Source: Streptomyces cyaneus
GTDB lineage: Bacteria; Actinomycetota; Actinomycetes; Streptomycetales; Streptomycetaceae
Length of the DNA stretch: 64,000 nt
Direction of reading: 5' to 3'
NCBI RefSeq assembly: GCF_004028635.1
Contig: NZ_RQJW01000008.1
Location: 124,001 to 188,000 of the forward strand
The notes under the pieces: model-generated
Database searches by the model: none
What the model saw: only the letters and a program-made list of their open reading frames with translations
What the model was told of the DNA's origin: nothing
Program-made: the position numbers and the translations under genes
Shown: positions 15,546 to 24,389 of the stretch, piece by piece
Position numbering within the stretch: the stretch's first letter is position 1
How the letters are laid out: each line of letters starts with the position of its first letter

Positions 15546-15806
15546 ATGGTGCGCACCCCTCTCACCCCCGAAGAGCGTGAACGCGGCGAGCGGCTCGGCC
15601 GGCTGCTGCGCGAGGCCCGCGGCGGCCGCAGCATGGCGGAGATCGCGGCGAACGCCGGTGTCTCCGCCGAGACGCTGCGCAAGATCGAGACCGGCCGGGC
15701 GCCGACCCCCGCCTTCTTCACGGTGGCCGCGCTGGCGCACGCCCTCGGTCTGTCGATGGACGAACTGGCGGGGCGCTGCACACCGGTTGTCGAGGCTGCA
15801 GCCTGA
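15546..15806 (+). CDS. XRE-family (Cro/CI-type) small transcriptional regulator
   Basis: An 86-residue DNA-binding protein consisting of little more than one helix-turn-helix domain. The pattern RLGRLLREARGGRSMAEIAANAGVSAETLRKIETGRAPTPAFFTVAALAHALGLSMDEL is the canonical five-helix HTH_3 fold, with recognition helix around SAETLRKIE. There is no effector or oligomerisation domain beyond the short tail. The ATG at 15546 is preferred over an in-frame ATG nine bases upstream because the TAGAAT box then sits seven bases away, which is ideal for a leaderless transcript. Position and the repeated motif in the shared promoter suggest it controls itself and the divergent methionine aminopeptidase gene. 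This is inference from layout. Confidence 0.88.
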   Translation: MVRTPLTPEERERGERLGRLLREARGGRSMAEIAANAGVSAETLRKIETGRAPTPAFFTVAALAHALGLSMDELAGRCTPVVEAAA

Positions 15807-15938
15807 GGGGCGCGCACGTCACGTTCCGGCAGCTGCGGCGTACTCTGCGTCCATTCAGAAAACTCCCCGTAGCGCATTCGTAACATGGCTGGTGTTGCCT
15901 AACGGATCGGAGCACTCCGGTCTGGCGGGAGTTGGGCG

Positions 15939-18011
15939 ATGTCAGTGGATCAACTCCCGGCCCGGGTACGGGAGTTCGTGAACTACCTGGACGGTCTTCT
16001 GGCGCGCCTGGATCAGGGCGGCGGCTGGTGCGGGGTGTTCTGGCAGCGCGACCCGGAGGGCATGCAGGCCTGTCTCGACGGACGGGAAGTGCCGCCCTGG
16101 GATGTGGTGGAGTCGCTCCTGCACGACCTCGGCGCCCAGTACGGTCCCGGCGGCGCGGGCCCCGAGACGGAACGCGCCCGCGCTCTGCACGCCGCCGCCC
16201 TCGCCGTGTACGACTCGCGGCCCGGCGGCCGTGACGCCCTCGGCGACCGGCTCGACGTCATGCTCCGCGAGCAGCGGTACGCCGCCGAGCGCCAGGCGGA
16301 CCTCGGCCGCTCGCTCGCCGCCGCCACCAGCCAGGAGGCGGCCGACGCCATCCGCCTCGACCTCGCCTGGGCCCGCGACGACCACGAACGCGCCACCGCC
16401 CGGTGCGCCGAACTCCGGGCCCGAATGGCCGACCTGGACCGCCGGGCGGCGAGCGAACGGGGCCAGGCGATACGGCGGGACCGGGTGGGGGAGGGGTCCG
16501 TGTTCCGCGTCGACGAGGGTTTGAGGGGCGACAGGTCTGGGGGCGAGGGGCCCAGGGCCGACCGCTTCGAGAACGACGGGTTGAGGGGAGAGCGGGCCAG
16601 GGGTAGCCGGTTCGGGGGCGACCGGTTCGGAGCCGACGGGTCCGGGGAGAGCCGGTCCGGGGACGACACCGTTGGCGGCGACGCATTCGGCGGCGACGGA
16701 TTCGGGGACTCCGGGGGCGGGGCGGATCGTAGGCAGTCGGGTGCGATCGGATCTCGCGGCGGCGGATTCCCCGGCATGCCGCATCAGCGCGACGCGCGGC
16801 CGACGCCCCGAACGGCGGGCTGGTCCGAAGGGCGGGGAGCAGCCCCGGCCGGGACGGCCGCAGACCGGCACGACGGGCGCCGAGCCGCCACCTCGGCCGC
16901 CGAAGCGGCGCAGTGGCGCGCGGCGCGGCAGCGGGGCTTCGACGCCGGGTCGGCGGGAGGCCACGACTCCGTCCACGCCGGGACGGAAGGCCATGACGCC
17001 GTCCATGGGCAGGGCGCAGACCCTTATGCCGGGCGCGGCACCGCCGGGCCGCCCGACTGGCCGGACCCGCAGGGCACGGGCGCCGGAGCCGACCGTCCCA
17101 CCGGACATCCCCTGGACCGAACCGCCCCGGACGGCGCGACCGCGCCGTCCGACTGGCCGGAAGCCGAGCACACCCCCGCCGACACGGCATCCGCCGCCGC
17201 AACCTTCGACGCCGCCCCGGTGCCGGCCGCCCCCGACCCGACCCCCACCCCCAAGCAGCGCAAGCGCCGCCGAGGCAGCGCCCGCTTCGCCGGGATGGTC
17301 GAGGAGGAGGCCGCCCCCGTCGTCGTACCGCCGACCGCCGCGCCCACGCTCCCCACGCTCCCCACCCTCCCCGCGCAGCCCGCCCGCACGGGCCGTACCC
17401 CGCGCGGGGCGCGGTTCGCCGGGGCCGCCGCCGAGACGCCCGCGCACACGGCCCCGCAGCCGAAGCGCGAGCCGATGGACCCGGCGGATCGGCGGGAGGT
17501 CGTCGGGACCGTGGAGACGCTGGTGCGGCTGCGGGGTGAGGGGCGCACCGGTGAGGCGCATGTGCTGCTCGTGGAGGCCGCGTACTGGCCCGCCGTCCGC
17601 TTCCCCCTGCTCGCCGCCGAGATGCAGCGCGCCGGACTCGGCGCCGACTGGGCCACCCTGCTGTGGGAGGCCGCCTCGCTGCCCGCCGAGCGGCTCGTCG
17701 CCGCAGCCGACGCGCTGACGGTGGCGGGGCGTGCCGACGACGGGGAGCAGATCCTGCGCCAGGGCGTGGCGCGGCCCGCGCACGAGATCGGGCAGGCCGT
17801 GGTGGGGCTGGTCGGCGAGGGACGGCACCGAGAGGTCCGTGCGCTGCTCGACGCGTACGTCCGCGTCCGCACCCCGGAGGAGGCCGCCCGCAGCGCCGAG
17901 CCCGCCCCGAAGACTCTCGTACCGCTGCTGCTGGAGGCCGCCCGGGGTGTCTCGGACGAGCGCCACTGGGACCTTGTCCACGCCCTGCGGGTGGCGGGCT
18001 TCACGGCCTGA
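15939..18011 (+). CDS. Large conserved Streptomyces protein with a low-complexity linker
   Basis: A 690-residue cytoplasmic protein with three regions. Residues 1-180 are a conserved helical domain (MSVDQLPARVREFVNYLDGLLARLDQGGGWCGVFW; then a coiled coil with DDHERATARCAELRARMADLDRR). Residues ~185-500 are low complexity: glycine/aspartate/arginine-rich imperfect repeats of the form GGDRFGADGSGESRSGDD, then proline-rich sequence. Residues ~515-690 are again ordered and helical (DRREVVGTVETLVRLRGEGRTGEAHVLLVEAAYWPAVRFPLLAAEM), resembling TPR-like alpha-solenoid repeats. The ATG has a GGGAG ribosome binding site. Automated annotation often labels such proteins tegument-like, which is an artefact of low complexity. 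No function is known to me. Confidence 0.75.
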   Translation: MSVDQLPARVREFVNYLDGLLARLDQGGGWCGVFWQRDPEGMQACLDGREVPPWDVVESLLHDLGAQYGPGGAGPETERARALHAAALAVYDSRPGGRDALGDRLDVMLREQRYAAERQADLGRSLAAATSQEAADAIRLDLAWARDDHERATARCAELRARMADLDRRAASERGQAIRRDRVGEGSVFRVDEGLRGDRSGGEGPRADRFENDGLRGERARGSRFGGDRFGADGSGESRSGDDTVGGDAFGGDGFGDSGGGADRRQSGAIGSRGGGFPGMPHQRDARPTPRTAGWSEGRGAAPAGTAADRHDGRRAATSAAEAAQWRAARQRGFDAGSAGGHDSVHAGTEGHDAVHGQGADPYAGRGTAGPPDWPDPQGTGAGADRPTGHPLDRTAPDGATAPSDWPEAEHTPADTASAAATFDAAPVPAAPDPTPTPKQRKRRRGSARFAGMVEEEAAPVVVPPTAAPTLPTLPTLPAQPARTGRTPRGARFAGAAAETPAHTAPQPKREPMDPADRREVVGTVETLVRLRGEGRTGEAHVLLVEAAYWPAVRFPLLAAEMQRAGLGADWATLLWEAASLPAERLVAAADALTVAGRADDGEQILRQGVARPAHEIGQAVVGLVGEGRHREVRALLDAYVRVRTPEEAARSAEPAPKTLVPLLLEAARGVSDERHWDLVHALRVAGFTA

Positions 18012-18131
18012 CACCCCCCGGCGCACCCGTCCCACCGGCCCCGTCCGTCCCCCACTGGAGTGTGAAACGTGATCGACTCAGCGGGTTAACGACGATGGTC
18101 TTGGCAAGGCTGTTTCGGGGGCTTACTTTCA

Positions 18132-18165
18132 AGCCTCTACGGCCCCCTCTACGGGCGTAGAGGCT
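18132..18165. promoter_or_regulatory. 10-bp inverted repeat ahead of the pyrimidine catabolic genes
   Basis: AGCCTCTACG (18132-18141) and CGTAGAGGCT (18156-18165) form a perfect inverted repeat with a 14-nt spacer. The spacer itself contains a further CCTCTACGGG copy. It lies 26 bp before the ATG of the first amidohydrolase. It could be an operator for the operon regulator or an mRNA leader hairpin. Confidence 0.5.
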
Positions 18166-18191
18166 CTGACGTCCCGTCGAAGGAGCAGCTC

Positions 18192-19034
18192 ATGGCCAAC
18201 GTCGTACGTGCCGCTCTGGTTCAGGCCACCTGGACCGGCGACACCGAGTCCATGGTGGCGAAACACGAGGAGCACGCCCGCGAGGCCGCCCGGCAGGGTG
18301 CCAAGATCATCGGGTTTCAGGAAGTCTTCAACGCTCCCTACTTCTGTCAGGTCCAGGAACCGGAGCACTACCGGTGGGCCGAGCCGGTACCCGACGGGCC
18401 GACCGTGCGTCGTATGCAGGAGCTCGCCCGTGAGACGGGCATGGTGGTCGTCGTCCCCGTCTTCGAGGTCGAGCAGTCCGGTTTCTACTACAACACCGCG
18501 GCCGTGATCGACGCCGACGGCACCTTCCTCGGCAAGTACCGCAAGCACCACATCCCGCAGGTCAAGGGCTTCTGGGAGAAGTACTACTTCAAGCCCGGCA
18601 ATGTCGGCTGGCCCGTCTTCGACACGGCGGTGGGCAAGGTGGGTGTCTACATCTGCTACGACCGCCACTTCCCGGAGGGCTGGCGGCAACTCGGGCTCAA
18701 CGGAGCCCAGTTGGTCTACAACCCGTCGGCCACCCACCGCGGGCTCTCCTCCTACCTCTGGCGCCTCGAACAGCCCGCCGCGGCCGTCGCCAACGAGTAC
18801 TTCGTCGCCGCGATCAACCGGGTCGGTGTCGAGGAGTACGGCGACAACGACTTCTACGGGACGTCGTACTTCGTGGACCCACGCGGTCAGTTCGTCGGGG
18901 AGACCGCGAGCGACAAGGAAGAGGAACTGATCGTCCGCGACCTCGACTTCGACCTGATCGAAGAAGTGCGGCAGCAGTGGGCCTTCTACCGCGACCGCCG
19001 CCCCGACGCCTACGAAGGGCTGGTGCAGCCGTGA
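18192..19034 (+). CDS. Beta-ureidopropionase-like carbon-nitrogen hydrolase (copy 1)
   Basis: A 280-residue nitrilase-superfamily amidohydrolase. By resemblance to beta-ureidopropionases it should hydrolyse N-carbamoyl-beta-alanine (or the beta-aminoisobutyrate analogue) to the beta-amino acid, CO2 and ammonia, the last step of reductive pyrimidine breakdown. The catalytic triad is visible: Glu in IGFQEVFNAPYF, Lys in GKYRKHHIPQ, and Cys in VYICYDRHFPEGW. NPSATHRGLSSYLWRLEQ and AINRVGVEE are typical of this branch. The stop overlaps the GTG of the aminotransferase, so the two are coupled. A close paralogue of identical length sits at 22101. N-carbamoylputrescine amidase activity is the main alternative. 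Confidence 0.88.
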   Translation: MANVVRAALVQATWTGDTESMVAKHEEHAREAARQGAKIIGFQEVFNAPYFCQVQEPEHYRWAEPVPDGPTVRRMQELARETGMVVVVPVFEVEQSGFYYNTAAVIDADGTFLGKYRKHHIPQVKGFWEKYYFKPGNVGWPVFDTAVGKVGVYICYDRHFPEGWRQLGLNGAQLVYNPSATHRGLSSYLWRLEQPAAAVANEYFVAAINRVGVEEYGDNDFYGTSYFVDPRGQFVGETASDKEEELIVRDLDFDLIEEVRQQWAFYRDRRPDAYEGLVQP

Positions 19035-20314
19035 CCAAGGACCTGCTGGGACGCCACCGCGCCGTCATGCCGGACTGGCTCGCCCTGTATTACGAGGAGC
19101 CGCTGGAGATCACCCACGGCGAGGGCCGCCACGTGTGGGACTCCGCCGGCAACCGGTACCTCGACTTCTTCGGCGGCATCCTGACGACGATGACCGCGCA
19201 CGCGCTGCCCGAGGTGACGAAGGCGGTGAGCGAACAGGCCGGGCGGATCATCCACTCCTCCACCCTGTACCTCAACCGGCCCATGGTCGAACTCGCCGAG
19301 CGCATCGCCCAGTTGAGCGGCATCCCGGACGCCCGTGTCTTCTTCACCACCTCCGGCACCGAGGCCAACGACACCGCCCTGCTGCTCGCGACGACCTACC
19401 GGCAGAGCAACACGATCCTCGCGATGCGCAACAGCTACCACGGCCGCTCGTTCAGCGCGGTCGGCATCACCGGCAACCGCGGCTGGTCGCCGACCTCGCT
19501 GTCGCCGCTGCAGACGCTGTACGTCCACGGCGGGGTGCGCACGCGTGGGCCGTACGCGCAGCTGAGCGACGACGACTTCATCGCGGCCTGCGTCGACGAC
19601 CTGGTGGACGTCCTCGGCCACACCCGCCCGCCCGCGGCCCTGATCGCCGAGCCCATCCAGGGCGTCGGCGGCTTCACCTCGGGGCCGGACGGGCTGTACG
19701 CCGCCTTCCGCGAGGTGCTCGCCGAGCGCGGCATCCTCTGGATCGCCGACGAGGTGCAGACCGGCTGGGGCCGCACCGGCGACCACTTCTGGGGCTGGCA
19801 GGCGCACGCGCAGTCCGGTCCGCCGGACATCCTGACCTTCGCCAAGGGCATCGGCAACGGCATGTCCATCGGCGGTGTCGTAGCCCGCGCCGAGATCATG
19901 AACTGCCTTGACGCCAACAGCATCTCCACCTTCGGCGGCACCCAGATCACCATGGCGGCCGGCCTCGCCAACCTCAACTACCTGCTGGAACACGACCTCC
20001 AGGGCAACGCCCGACGCGTCGGCGGACTGCTCGTCGAGCGGCTTCGGGCCGTCGCGGCACAGGCGCCGCACGTACGGGAGGTACGCGGCCGGGGCCTGAT
20101 GCTGGGCATCGAGATCACCAGGCCCGGCACGGACGAAGCCGACCCCGCCGCCGCGTCGGCCGTGCTGGAGGCGGCCCGCGACGGCGGCCTCCTCATCGGC
20201 AAGGGCGGTGGTCACAACACCACGTCCCTGCGCGTCGCCCCGCCCCTGTCCCTCACCGTCGCGGAGGCCGAAGAAGGCGCCGCGATCCTCGAGAGCGCTC
20301 TGAGGAGCATCTGA
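19031..20314 (+). CDS. Class III PLP aminotransferase (beta-alanine/alanine-glyoxylate type)
   Basis: A 427-residue PLP enzyme of aminotransferase class III. Its place after a beta-ureidopropionase suggests it transaminates beta-alanine or beta-aminoisobutyrate to the semialdehyde. Motifs: FFTTSGTEANDTALLLA (cofactor phosphate loop), NSYHGRS, LIAEPIQGVGGF, LWIADEVQTGWGRTG (Asp to pyridine N), and the lysine-bearing ILTFAKGIGNG. The sequence is closest in feel to the AGT2 branch. The GTG at 19031 overlaps the TGA of the preceding gene and is the only start consistent with the family N-terminus (TKDLLGRHRAVMPDW). Length is normal. Confidence 0.88.
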   Translation: MTKDLLGRHRAVMPDWLALYYEEPLEITHGEGRHVWDSAGNRYLDFFGGILTTMTAHALPEVTKAVSEQAGRIIHSSTLYLNRPMVELAERIAQLSGIPDARVFFTTSGTEANDTALLLATTYRQSNTILAMRNSYHGRSFSAVGITGNRGWSPTSLSPLQTLYVHGGVRTRGPYAQLSDDDFIAACVDDLVDVLGHTRPPAALIAEPIQGVGGFTSGPDGLYAAFREVLAERGILWIADEVQTGWGRTGDHFWGWQAHAQSGPPDILTFAKGIGNGMSIGGVVARAEIMNCLDANSISTFGGTQITMAAGLANLNYLLEHDLQGNARRVGGLLVERLRAVAAQAPHVREVRGRGLMLGIEITRPGTDEADPAAASAVLEAARDGGLLIGKGGGHNTTSLRVAPPLSLTVAEAEEGAAILESALRSI

Positions 20315-20336
20315 ACCAGCTAGCAAGGGAAAGCCC

Positions 20337-21920
20337 ATGACCACCACCTCCACGACCTGGGAGCGCCTCGAACCGGTCCTGTCCGTCCGGCAGGTCCTCA
20401 CCCTGGAGCGGGTGCTGGCCGGGGAGCCCGAGGTGGTGGCCGGCGCCGGTCATCTCGACCGTCCGGTGCGCTGGGTGCATGTCGCCGAGGCGCCGGACGT
20501 CGGGGTGATGCTCAGTGGCGGCGAGATGGTGCTGACCACGGGGGTGCTGCTCGCCGGGGACGAGGAGAAGCAGGCCGAGTACATCCGCTCCCTGCACCGG
20601 GCGGAGGCCGCGGCCGTCGTGCTGGGCCTCGGCCGGGCGTTTCCCGCGCCGCCGGACGTGATGCGCCGGGCGGCCGAGCGATGCGGGCTGCCCATGGTCG
20701 TCCTGCACCGTCCCTTCCCGTTCGCCGAGCTGACCGAAGAGGTCCAGTCCCGGCTCGTACGGCGGAAGTTCGCCGCCGTCAGCCTCTCGGAGGCCGTACG
20801 GACCGCGCTCACCGGGCTCATCACCGCGGGCGCCCCGCTCCAGCGGCTCCTCGACGAGGTCGCCGCGCACAGCGCCTGCCCCGTCGTCGTCACCAACCTC
20901 GCCCACCGCGTCCTCGCCACGGCGGGGGAGCGCTCGGCCGTGGACGACGTGCTGCGCGACTGGGAGCGCATCGCCCGGCAGGCCGGCGGCAGCGAGGGCG
21001 ACGGCTGGATCCGCGCCGAACTGGGCGGACGCGGCGAGCGCTGGGGCCAGATCATGCTGTGCGGGCACCGCGGCGACACCGCCACCGGACGGCTCCTCGC
21101 CGAACGCGCCGCCGAGGCCCTGGTCCTGCACCGCATGCTGGGCGGCAACTCCGCGCACACCTGGGAGGAGCAGTCCGCGCAGAGCCTGCTGACCGACCTC
21201 GTCAGCGGGGTCGTACCGGCGCGGCAGCTGCTGCCACGCGCGCGTGCCGCCGGGCTGCCGGTCAACCGGCGTGCCTTCGTGCCGCTGGTCGTGCGGGACG
21301 GCGAGGCGGCCCAACTGGAGCGCGTGCTGCGGATGCTGGGGCTGTCCGGGATCGTCGCCGAGCTCGCCGACGGGGCCACCGCCGTGCTGCTCAGCCTCGC
21401 CCGGGACCAGGACGCCGCCGTGCTCGCCGCGAACTTCGCCGCGCGGGTGCGCTCGGAGTCGGGGGCCGCCCGGACCGTCATCGCGGCCGCCGACGCGCGT
21501 ACCGCCTGGGACGACGTACCCGCCGGGCTGCGCGAGGCCCAGCACGTCGCCGATGCCGTCGCCGACTCCTCGGCCGCCCTCGACCTCCCGGCGGTCGTAC
21601 GCCTCAAGGACGTCCATCTGCGGGGCCTGATCCGGCTGTTGCGGGACGATCCGCAGGTGCAGTCGTTCGCGGAGCGCGAGCTGGACGGGCTGCTGTGCGG
21701 ACGGGACGACGAGGTCGGCGCCCTGCTCGCCGTGCTGCGGACGTACCTCGCGACCGGCCGCAACAAGTCCCGCACCGCCCAGCTCCACCACGTCTCCCGG
21801 CCCGCGCTCTACCGGCGCCTGGAGGCGATACAGACACGGCTCGGCGTCGATCTCGACGACTTCGAGCAGGCCGCCTCGGTGCATATCGCGCTCCTCGCGC
21901 ACGACGCGCAACTCGGCTGA
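20337..21920 (+). CDS. PucR-family transcriptional regulator of the catabolic genes
   Basis: A 527-residue regulator. Residues 1-~130 form the PucR N-terminal ligand-sensing domain (LSVRQVLTLERVLAGEPEVVAGAGHLDRPVRWVHVAEAPDV). The centre is a GGDEF-like/CdaR-type region. The C-terminal ~60 residues form the HTH_30 DNA-binding domain (LAVLRTYLATGRNKSRTAQLHHVSRPALYRRLEAIQTRLGVDLDD). Members of this family typically control purine or pyrimidine degradation in response to intermediates, which suits its position between two halves of a pyrimidine catabolic set. It lies 22 bp after the aminotransferase gene with an AAGGGAAAG ribosome binding site, so it is probably co-transcribed with it. A small hairpin follows its stop. 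Confidence 0.9.
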   Translation: MTTTSTTWERLEPVLSVRQVLTLERVLAGEPEVVAGAGHLDRPVRWVHVAEAPDVGVMLSGGEMVLTTGVLLAGDEEKQAEYIRSLHRAEAAAVVLGLGRAFPAPPDVMRRAAERCGLPMVVLHRPFPFAELTEEVQSRLVRRKFAAVSLSEAVRTALTGLITAGAPLQRLLDEVAAHSACPVVVTNLAHRVLATAGERSAVDDVLRDWERIARQAGGSEGDGWIRAELGGRGERWGQIMLCGHRGDTATGRLLAERAAEALVLHRMLGGNSAHTWEEQSAQSLLTDLVSGVVPARQLLPRARAAGLPVNRRAFVPLVVRDGEAAQLERVLRMLGLSGIVAELADGATAVLLSLARDQDAAVLAANFAARVRSESGAARTVIAAADARTAWDDVPAGLREAQHVADAVADSSAALDLPAVVRLKDVHLRGLIRLLRDDPQVQSFAERELDGLLCGRDDEVGALLAVLRTYLATGRNKSRTAQLHHVSRPALYRRLEAIQTRLGVDLDDFEQAASVHIALLAHDAQLG

Positions 21921-21928
21921 CAAGGCGC

Positions 21929-21941
21929 CGCGGAAACCGCG
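21929..21941 (+). terminator. Small hairpin after pucR-like gene
   Basis: CGCGG-AAA-CCGCG, a 5-bp stem with a 3-nt loop, eight bases after the stop. It is weak as a terminator but the only candidate before the next transcription unit. Confidence 0.3.
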
Positions 21942-21995
21942 TAGAAACACAAGACGACCTGGGAAAACGGCGGTGAAACATGGTTCCTGCAGAGG

Positions 21996-22038
21996 GTGAC
22001 ACCGTGACACGCCGCACGCCCGCAGACGTGACACCGTG
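21996..22038. promoter_or_regulatory. Pair of 11-bp direct repeats upstream of the second catabolic operon
   Basis: GTGACACCGTG occurs exactly at 21996-22006 and 22028-22038, a 32-bp period (three helical turns), 63 bp before the ATG of the second amidohydrolase. This spacing suggests a dimeric activator or repressor bound on one DNA face. The adjacent PucR-like protein is the obvious candidate but this is inferred. Confidence 0.5.
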
Positions 22039-22100
22039 CAACTCAAAGCCCGCTTTCGGACTTCCTAGCCTTCTCGCACACCGAGCGACCGGAGGTCCCG

Positions 22101-22943
22101 ATGAGCAGAGTGATTCGCGCCGCCCTCTTCCAGACCGCGTGGACGGGCGACAAGGAGTCGATGATCCAGGTACACGAGCAGGCGGCCCGCGACGCGGCCG
22201 CGCAGGGTGCTCAGGTCCTGTGCTTCCAGGAACTGTTCTACGGGCCGTACTTCTGCCAGGTCCAGGACAAGGCGTTCTACGAGTACGCCGAGCAGATCCC
22301 CGAGGGCCCGATCGTCAAGCGCTTCCAGGCGCTGGCCAAGGAGCTGGGCATCGTCCTGATCCTGCCGATGTACGAGGAGGAGCAGCCCGGCGTCCTCTAC
22401 AACACGGCCGCGGTGATCGACGCGGACGGCTCGTACCTCGGCAAGTACCGCAAACACCACATTCCCCAAGTGCCGGGATTCTGGGAGAAGTTCTACTTCC
22501 GCCCCGGCAACGTCGGCTGGCCGGTGTTCGACACCGCCGTCGGGAAGATCGGCGTGTACATCTGCTACGACCGCCACTTCCCGGAGGGCTGGCGGGCGCT
22601 GGGGCTCGCGGGTGCGGAGATCGTGTTCAACCCGTCGGCCACCTCGCGCGGTCTGTCGGCCTACCTCTGGCAGCTGGAGCAGCCGGCGGCCGCGGTGGCC
22701 AACGAGTACTTCGTCGGTGCGATCAACCGGGTCGGCGTCGAGGAGCTGGGCGACAACGACTTCTACGGGACGACGTACTTCGTCGACCCGGAGGCCCAGT
22801 TCGTGGGCGAGGTGGCCAGCGACAAGGAGACCGAACTGGTCGTCCGCGACCTGGACATGGCCAAGCTGCGCGAGGTCCGCGACCGCTGGCAGTTCTACCG
22901 CGACCGCCGTCCCGACGCGTACTCCCCGCTGACCGCACCCTGA
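22101..22943 (+). CDS. Beta-ureidopropionase-like carbon-nitrogen hydrolase (copy 2)
   Basis: A 280-residue amidohydrolase, clearly paralogous to the protein at 18192: same length and the same triad contexts (LCFQELFYGPYF, GKYRKHHIPQVPGFWEK, VYICYDRHFPEGW). Differences concentrate near the entrance of the pocket (FNAPYFCQVQEPEHY versus FYGPYFCQVQDKAFY) and in the C-terminal third. It presumably hydrolyses N-carbamoyl beta-amino acids produced by the hydantoinase encoded 31 bp downstream. Having both copies suggests different carbamoyl substrates or separate regulation. The ATG has a GGAGG ribosome binding site seven bases away. It is the first gene of the operon amidohydrolase-hydantoinase-LLM oxidoreductase. 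Confidence 0.88.
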   Translation: MSRVIRAALFQTAWTGDKESMIQVHEQAARDAAAQGAQVLCFQELFYGPYFCQVQDKAFYEYAEQIPEGPIVKRFQALAKELGIVLILPMYEEEQPGVLYNTAAVIDADGSYLGKYRKHHIPQVPGFWEKFYFRPGNVGWPVFDTAVGKIGVYICYDRHFPEGWRALGLAGAEIVFNPSATSRGLSAYLWQLEQPAAAVANEYFVGAINRVGVEELGDNDFYGTTYFVDPEAQFVGEVASDKETELVVRDLDMAKLREVRDRWQFYRDRRPDAYSPLTAP

Positions 22944-22974
22944 CCGAACCGTTCACTCTGGCAGGAGAGGGACC

Positions 22975-24378
22975 ATGAGCAGCCGTACCGTCATCCGCGG
23001 TGGTCTCGTCATCACCGCGTCCGACGAGATCCACGCCGACGTGCTGATCGAGGACGGCCGCATCGCCGCCCTCGCCGCCAGCGGCACCCCGGCCGCCGAG
23101 GCCTGGACCGCCGAGCGGGTCGTCGACGCCACGGGGAAGTACGTCATCCCCGGTGGCGTCGACGTCCACACCCACATGGAGTTGCCGTTCGGTGGCACGC
23201 ACGCCTCCGACACCTTCGAGACCGGCACCCGCGCCGCCGCCTGGGGCGGCACCACCACGATCGTCGACTTCGCGGTGCAGAGCGTCGGCCACTCGCTGCG
23301 CGAGGGCCTCGACGCCTGGCACGCCAAGGCCCAGGGCAACTGCGCCATCGACTACGGCTTCCACATGATCGTCTCCGATGTGAACCAGGAGACGCTCAAG
23401 GAGATGGACCTGCTGGTCGAGGAGGGCGTGACCAGTTTCAAGCAGTTCATGGCCTACCCGGGCGTCTTCTACTCCGACGACGGCCAGATCCTGCGCGCCA
23501 TGCAGCGCGGGGCCGAGAACGGCGCCCTGATCATGATGCACGCCGAGAACGGCATCGCGATCGACGTGCTGGTGGAGCAGGCGCTGGCCCGCGGGGAGAC
23601 CGACCCGCGCTACCACGGGGAGGTGCGCAAGGCGTTGCTGGAGGCCGAGGCGACTCACCGCGCCATCAAGCTCGCGCAGGTCGCGGGCGCCCCGTTGTAC
23701 GTCGTGCACGTCTCGGCGATGGAGGCAGTCGCCGAGCTGGCGCGGGCGCGCGACGAGGGCCTGAACGTCTTCGGCGAGACCTGCCCCCAGTACCTGTTCC
23801 TGTCGACCGACAACCTCGCCGAGCCCGACTTCGAGGGCTCGAAGTACGTGTGCAGCACGCCGCTCAGGCCGAAGGAGCACCAGGCCCACCTGTGGAAGGG
23901 GCTGCGCACCAACGACCTGCAGGTCGTCTCCACCGACCACTGCCCGTTCTGCTTCGTGGGCCAGAAGGAGCTGGGGCGAGGGGACTTCTCCAAGATCCCC
24001 AACGGCCTTCCCGGCGTCGAGAACCGTATGGACCTGCTCCATCAGGCCGTAGTGGAAGGCCGCATCTCACGCCGCCGCTGGATCGAGATCGCCTGCGCGA
24101 CCCCGGCCCGCATGTTCGGCATGTACCCGAAGAAGGGCACCATCGCGCCGGGTGCCGACGCCGATGTCGTGATCTACGACCCGCAGGCCGAACAGGTCAT
24201 GTCCGCCGTGACGCACCACATGAACGTCGACTACTCGGCGTACGAGGGCAAGCGGACCACCGGCCGGGTCGAGACGGTTCTCTCGCGCGGCGAACTCGTC
24301 ATCACCGAGCGGGAGTACACCGGACACGCCGGGCACGGCGTCTACACCCCCCGCTCCACCTGTCAGTACCTCAACTAG
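22975..24378 (+). CDS. hydA: Dihydropyrimidinase / D-hydantoinase
   Basis: A 467-residue amidohydrolase-superfamily enzyme with a binuclear metal site that opens dihydrouracil, dihydrothymine or hydantoins to N-carbamoyl amino acids. The metal-binding VDVHTHMELPFGG (HxH) lies near residue 63. The bridging lysine falls in VTSFKQFMAYPG. Histidines are in ALIMMHAENG and YVVHVSAMEA, and the catalytic Asp is in VSTDHCPFCF. The C-terminal GTIAPGADADVVIYDP is the normal beta-sandwich closure. The length fits dihydropyrimidinases. It is preceded by AGGAGAGG and followed 11 bp later by the LLM oxidoreductase gene, so all three genes are one operon. Confidence 0.92.
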   Translation: MSSRTVIRGGLVITASDEIHADVLIEDGRIAALAASGTPAAEAWTAERVVDATGKYVIPGGVDVHTHMELPFGGTHASDTFETGTRAAAWGGTTTIVDFAVQSVGHSLREGLDAWHAKAQGNCAIDYGFHMIVSDVNQETLKEMDLLVEEGVTSFKQFMAYPGVFYSDDGQILRAMQRGAENGALIMMHAENGIAIDVLVEQALARGETDPRYHGEVRKALLEAEATHRAIKLAQVAGAPLYVVHVSAMEAVAELARARDEGLNVFGETCPQYLFLSTDNLAEPDFEGSKYVCSTPLRPKEHQAHLWKGLRTNDLQVVSTDHCPFCFVGQKELGRGDFSKIPNGLPGVENRMDLLHQAVVEGRISRRRWIEIACATPARMFGMYPKKGTIAPGADADVVIYDPQAEQVMSAVTHHMNVDYSAYEGKRTTGRVETVLSRGELVITEREYTGHAGHGVYTPRSTCQYLN

Positions 24379-24389
24379 GAGCGGAGCAC

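Noticed and set aside
15939..18011. Resemblance of the large protein to viral tegument proteins.
   Set aside because: This depends only on the Pro/Gly/charged low-complexity linker; the ordered ends show no viral homology and the gene is of native composition.
20253..22046. Long open frame on the strand opposite the PucR-type regulator (and similar long antisense frames elsewhere, for example 7313-9304 and 31800-33425).
   Set aside because: They are antisense shadows caused by high GC, with no family motifs, unlikely composition and no ribosome binding site. The sense frames have clear domains.
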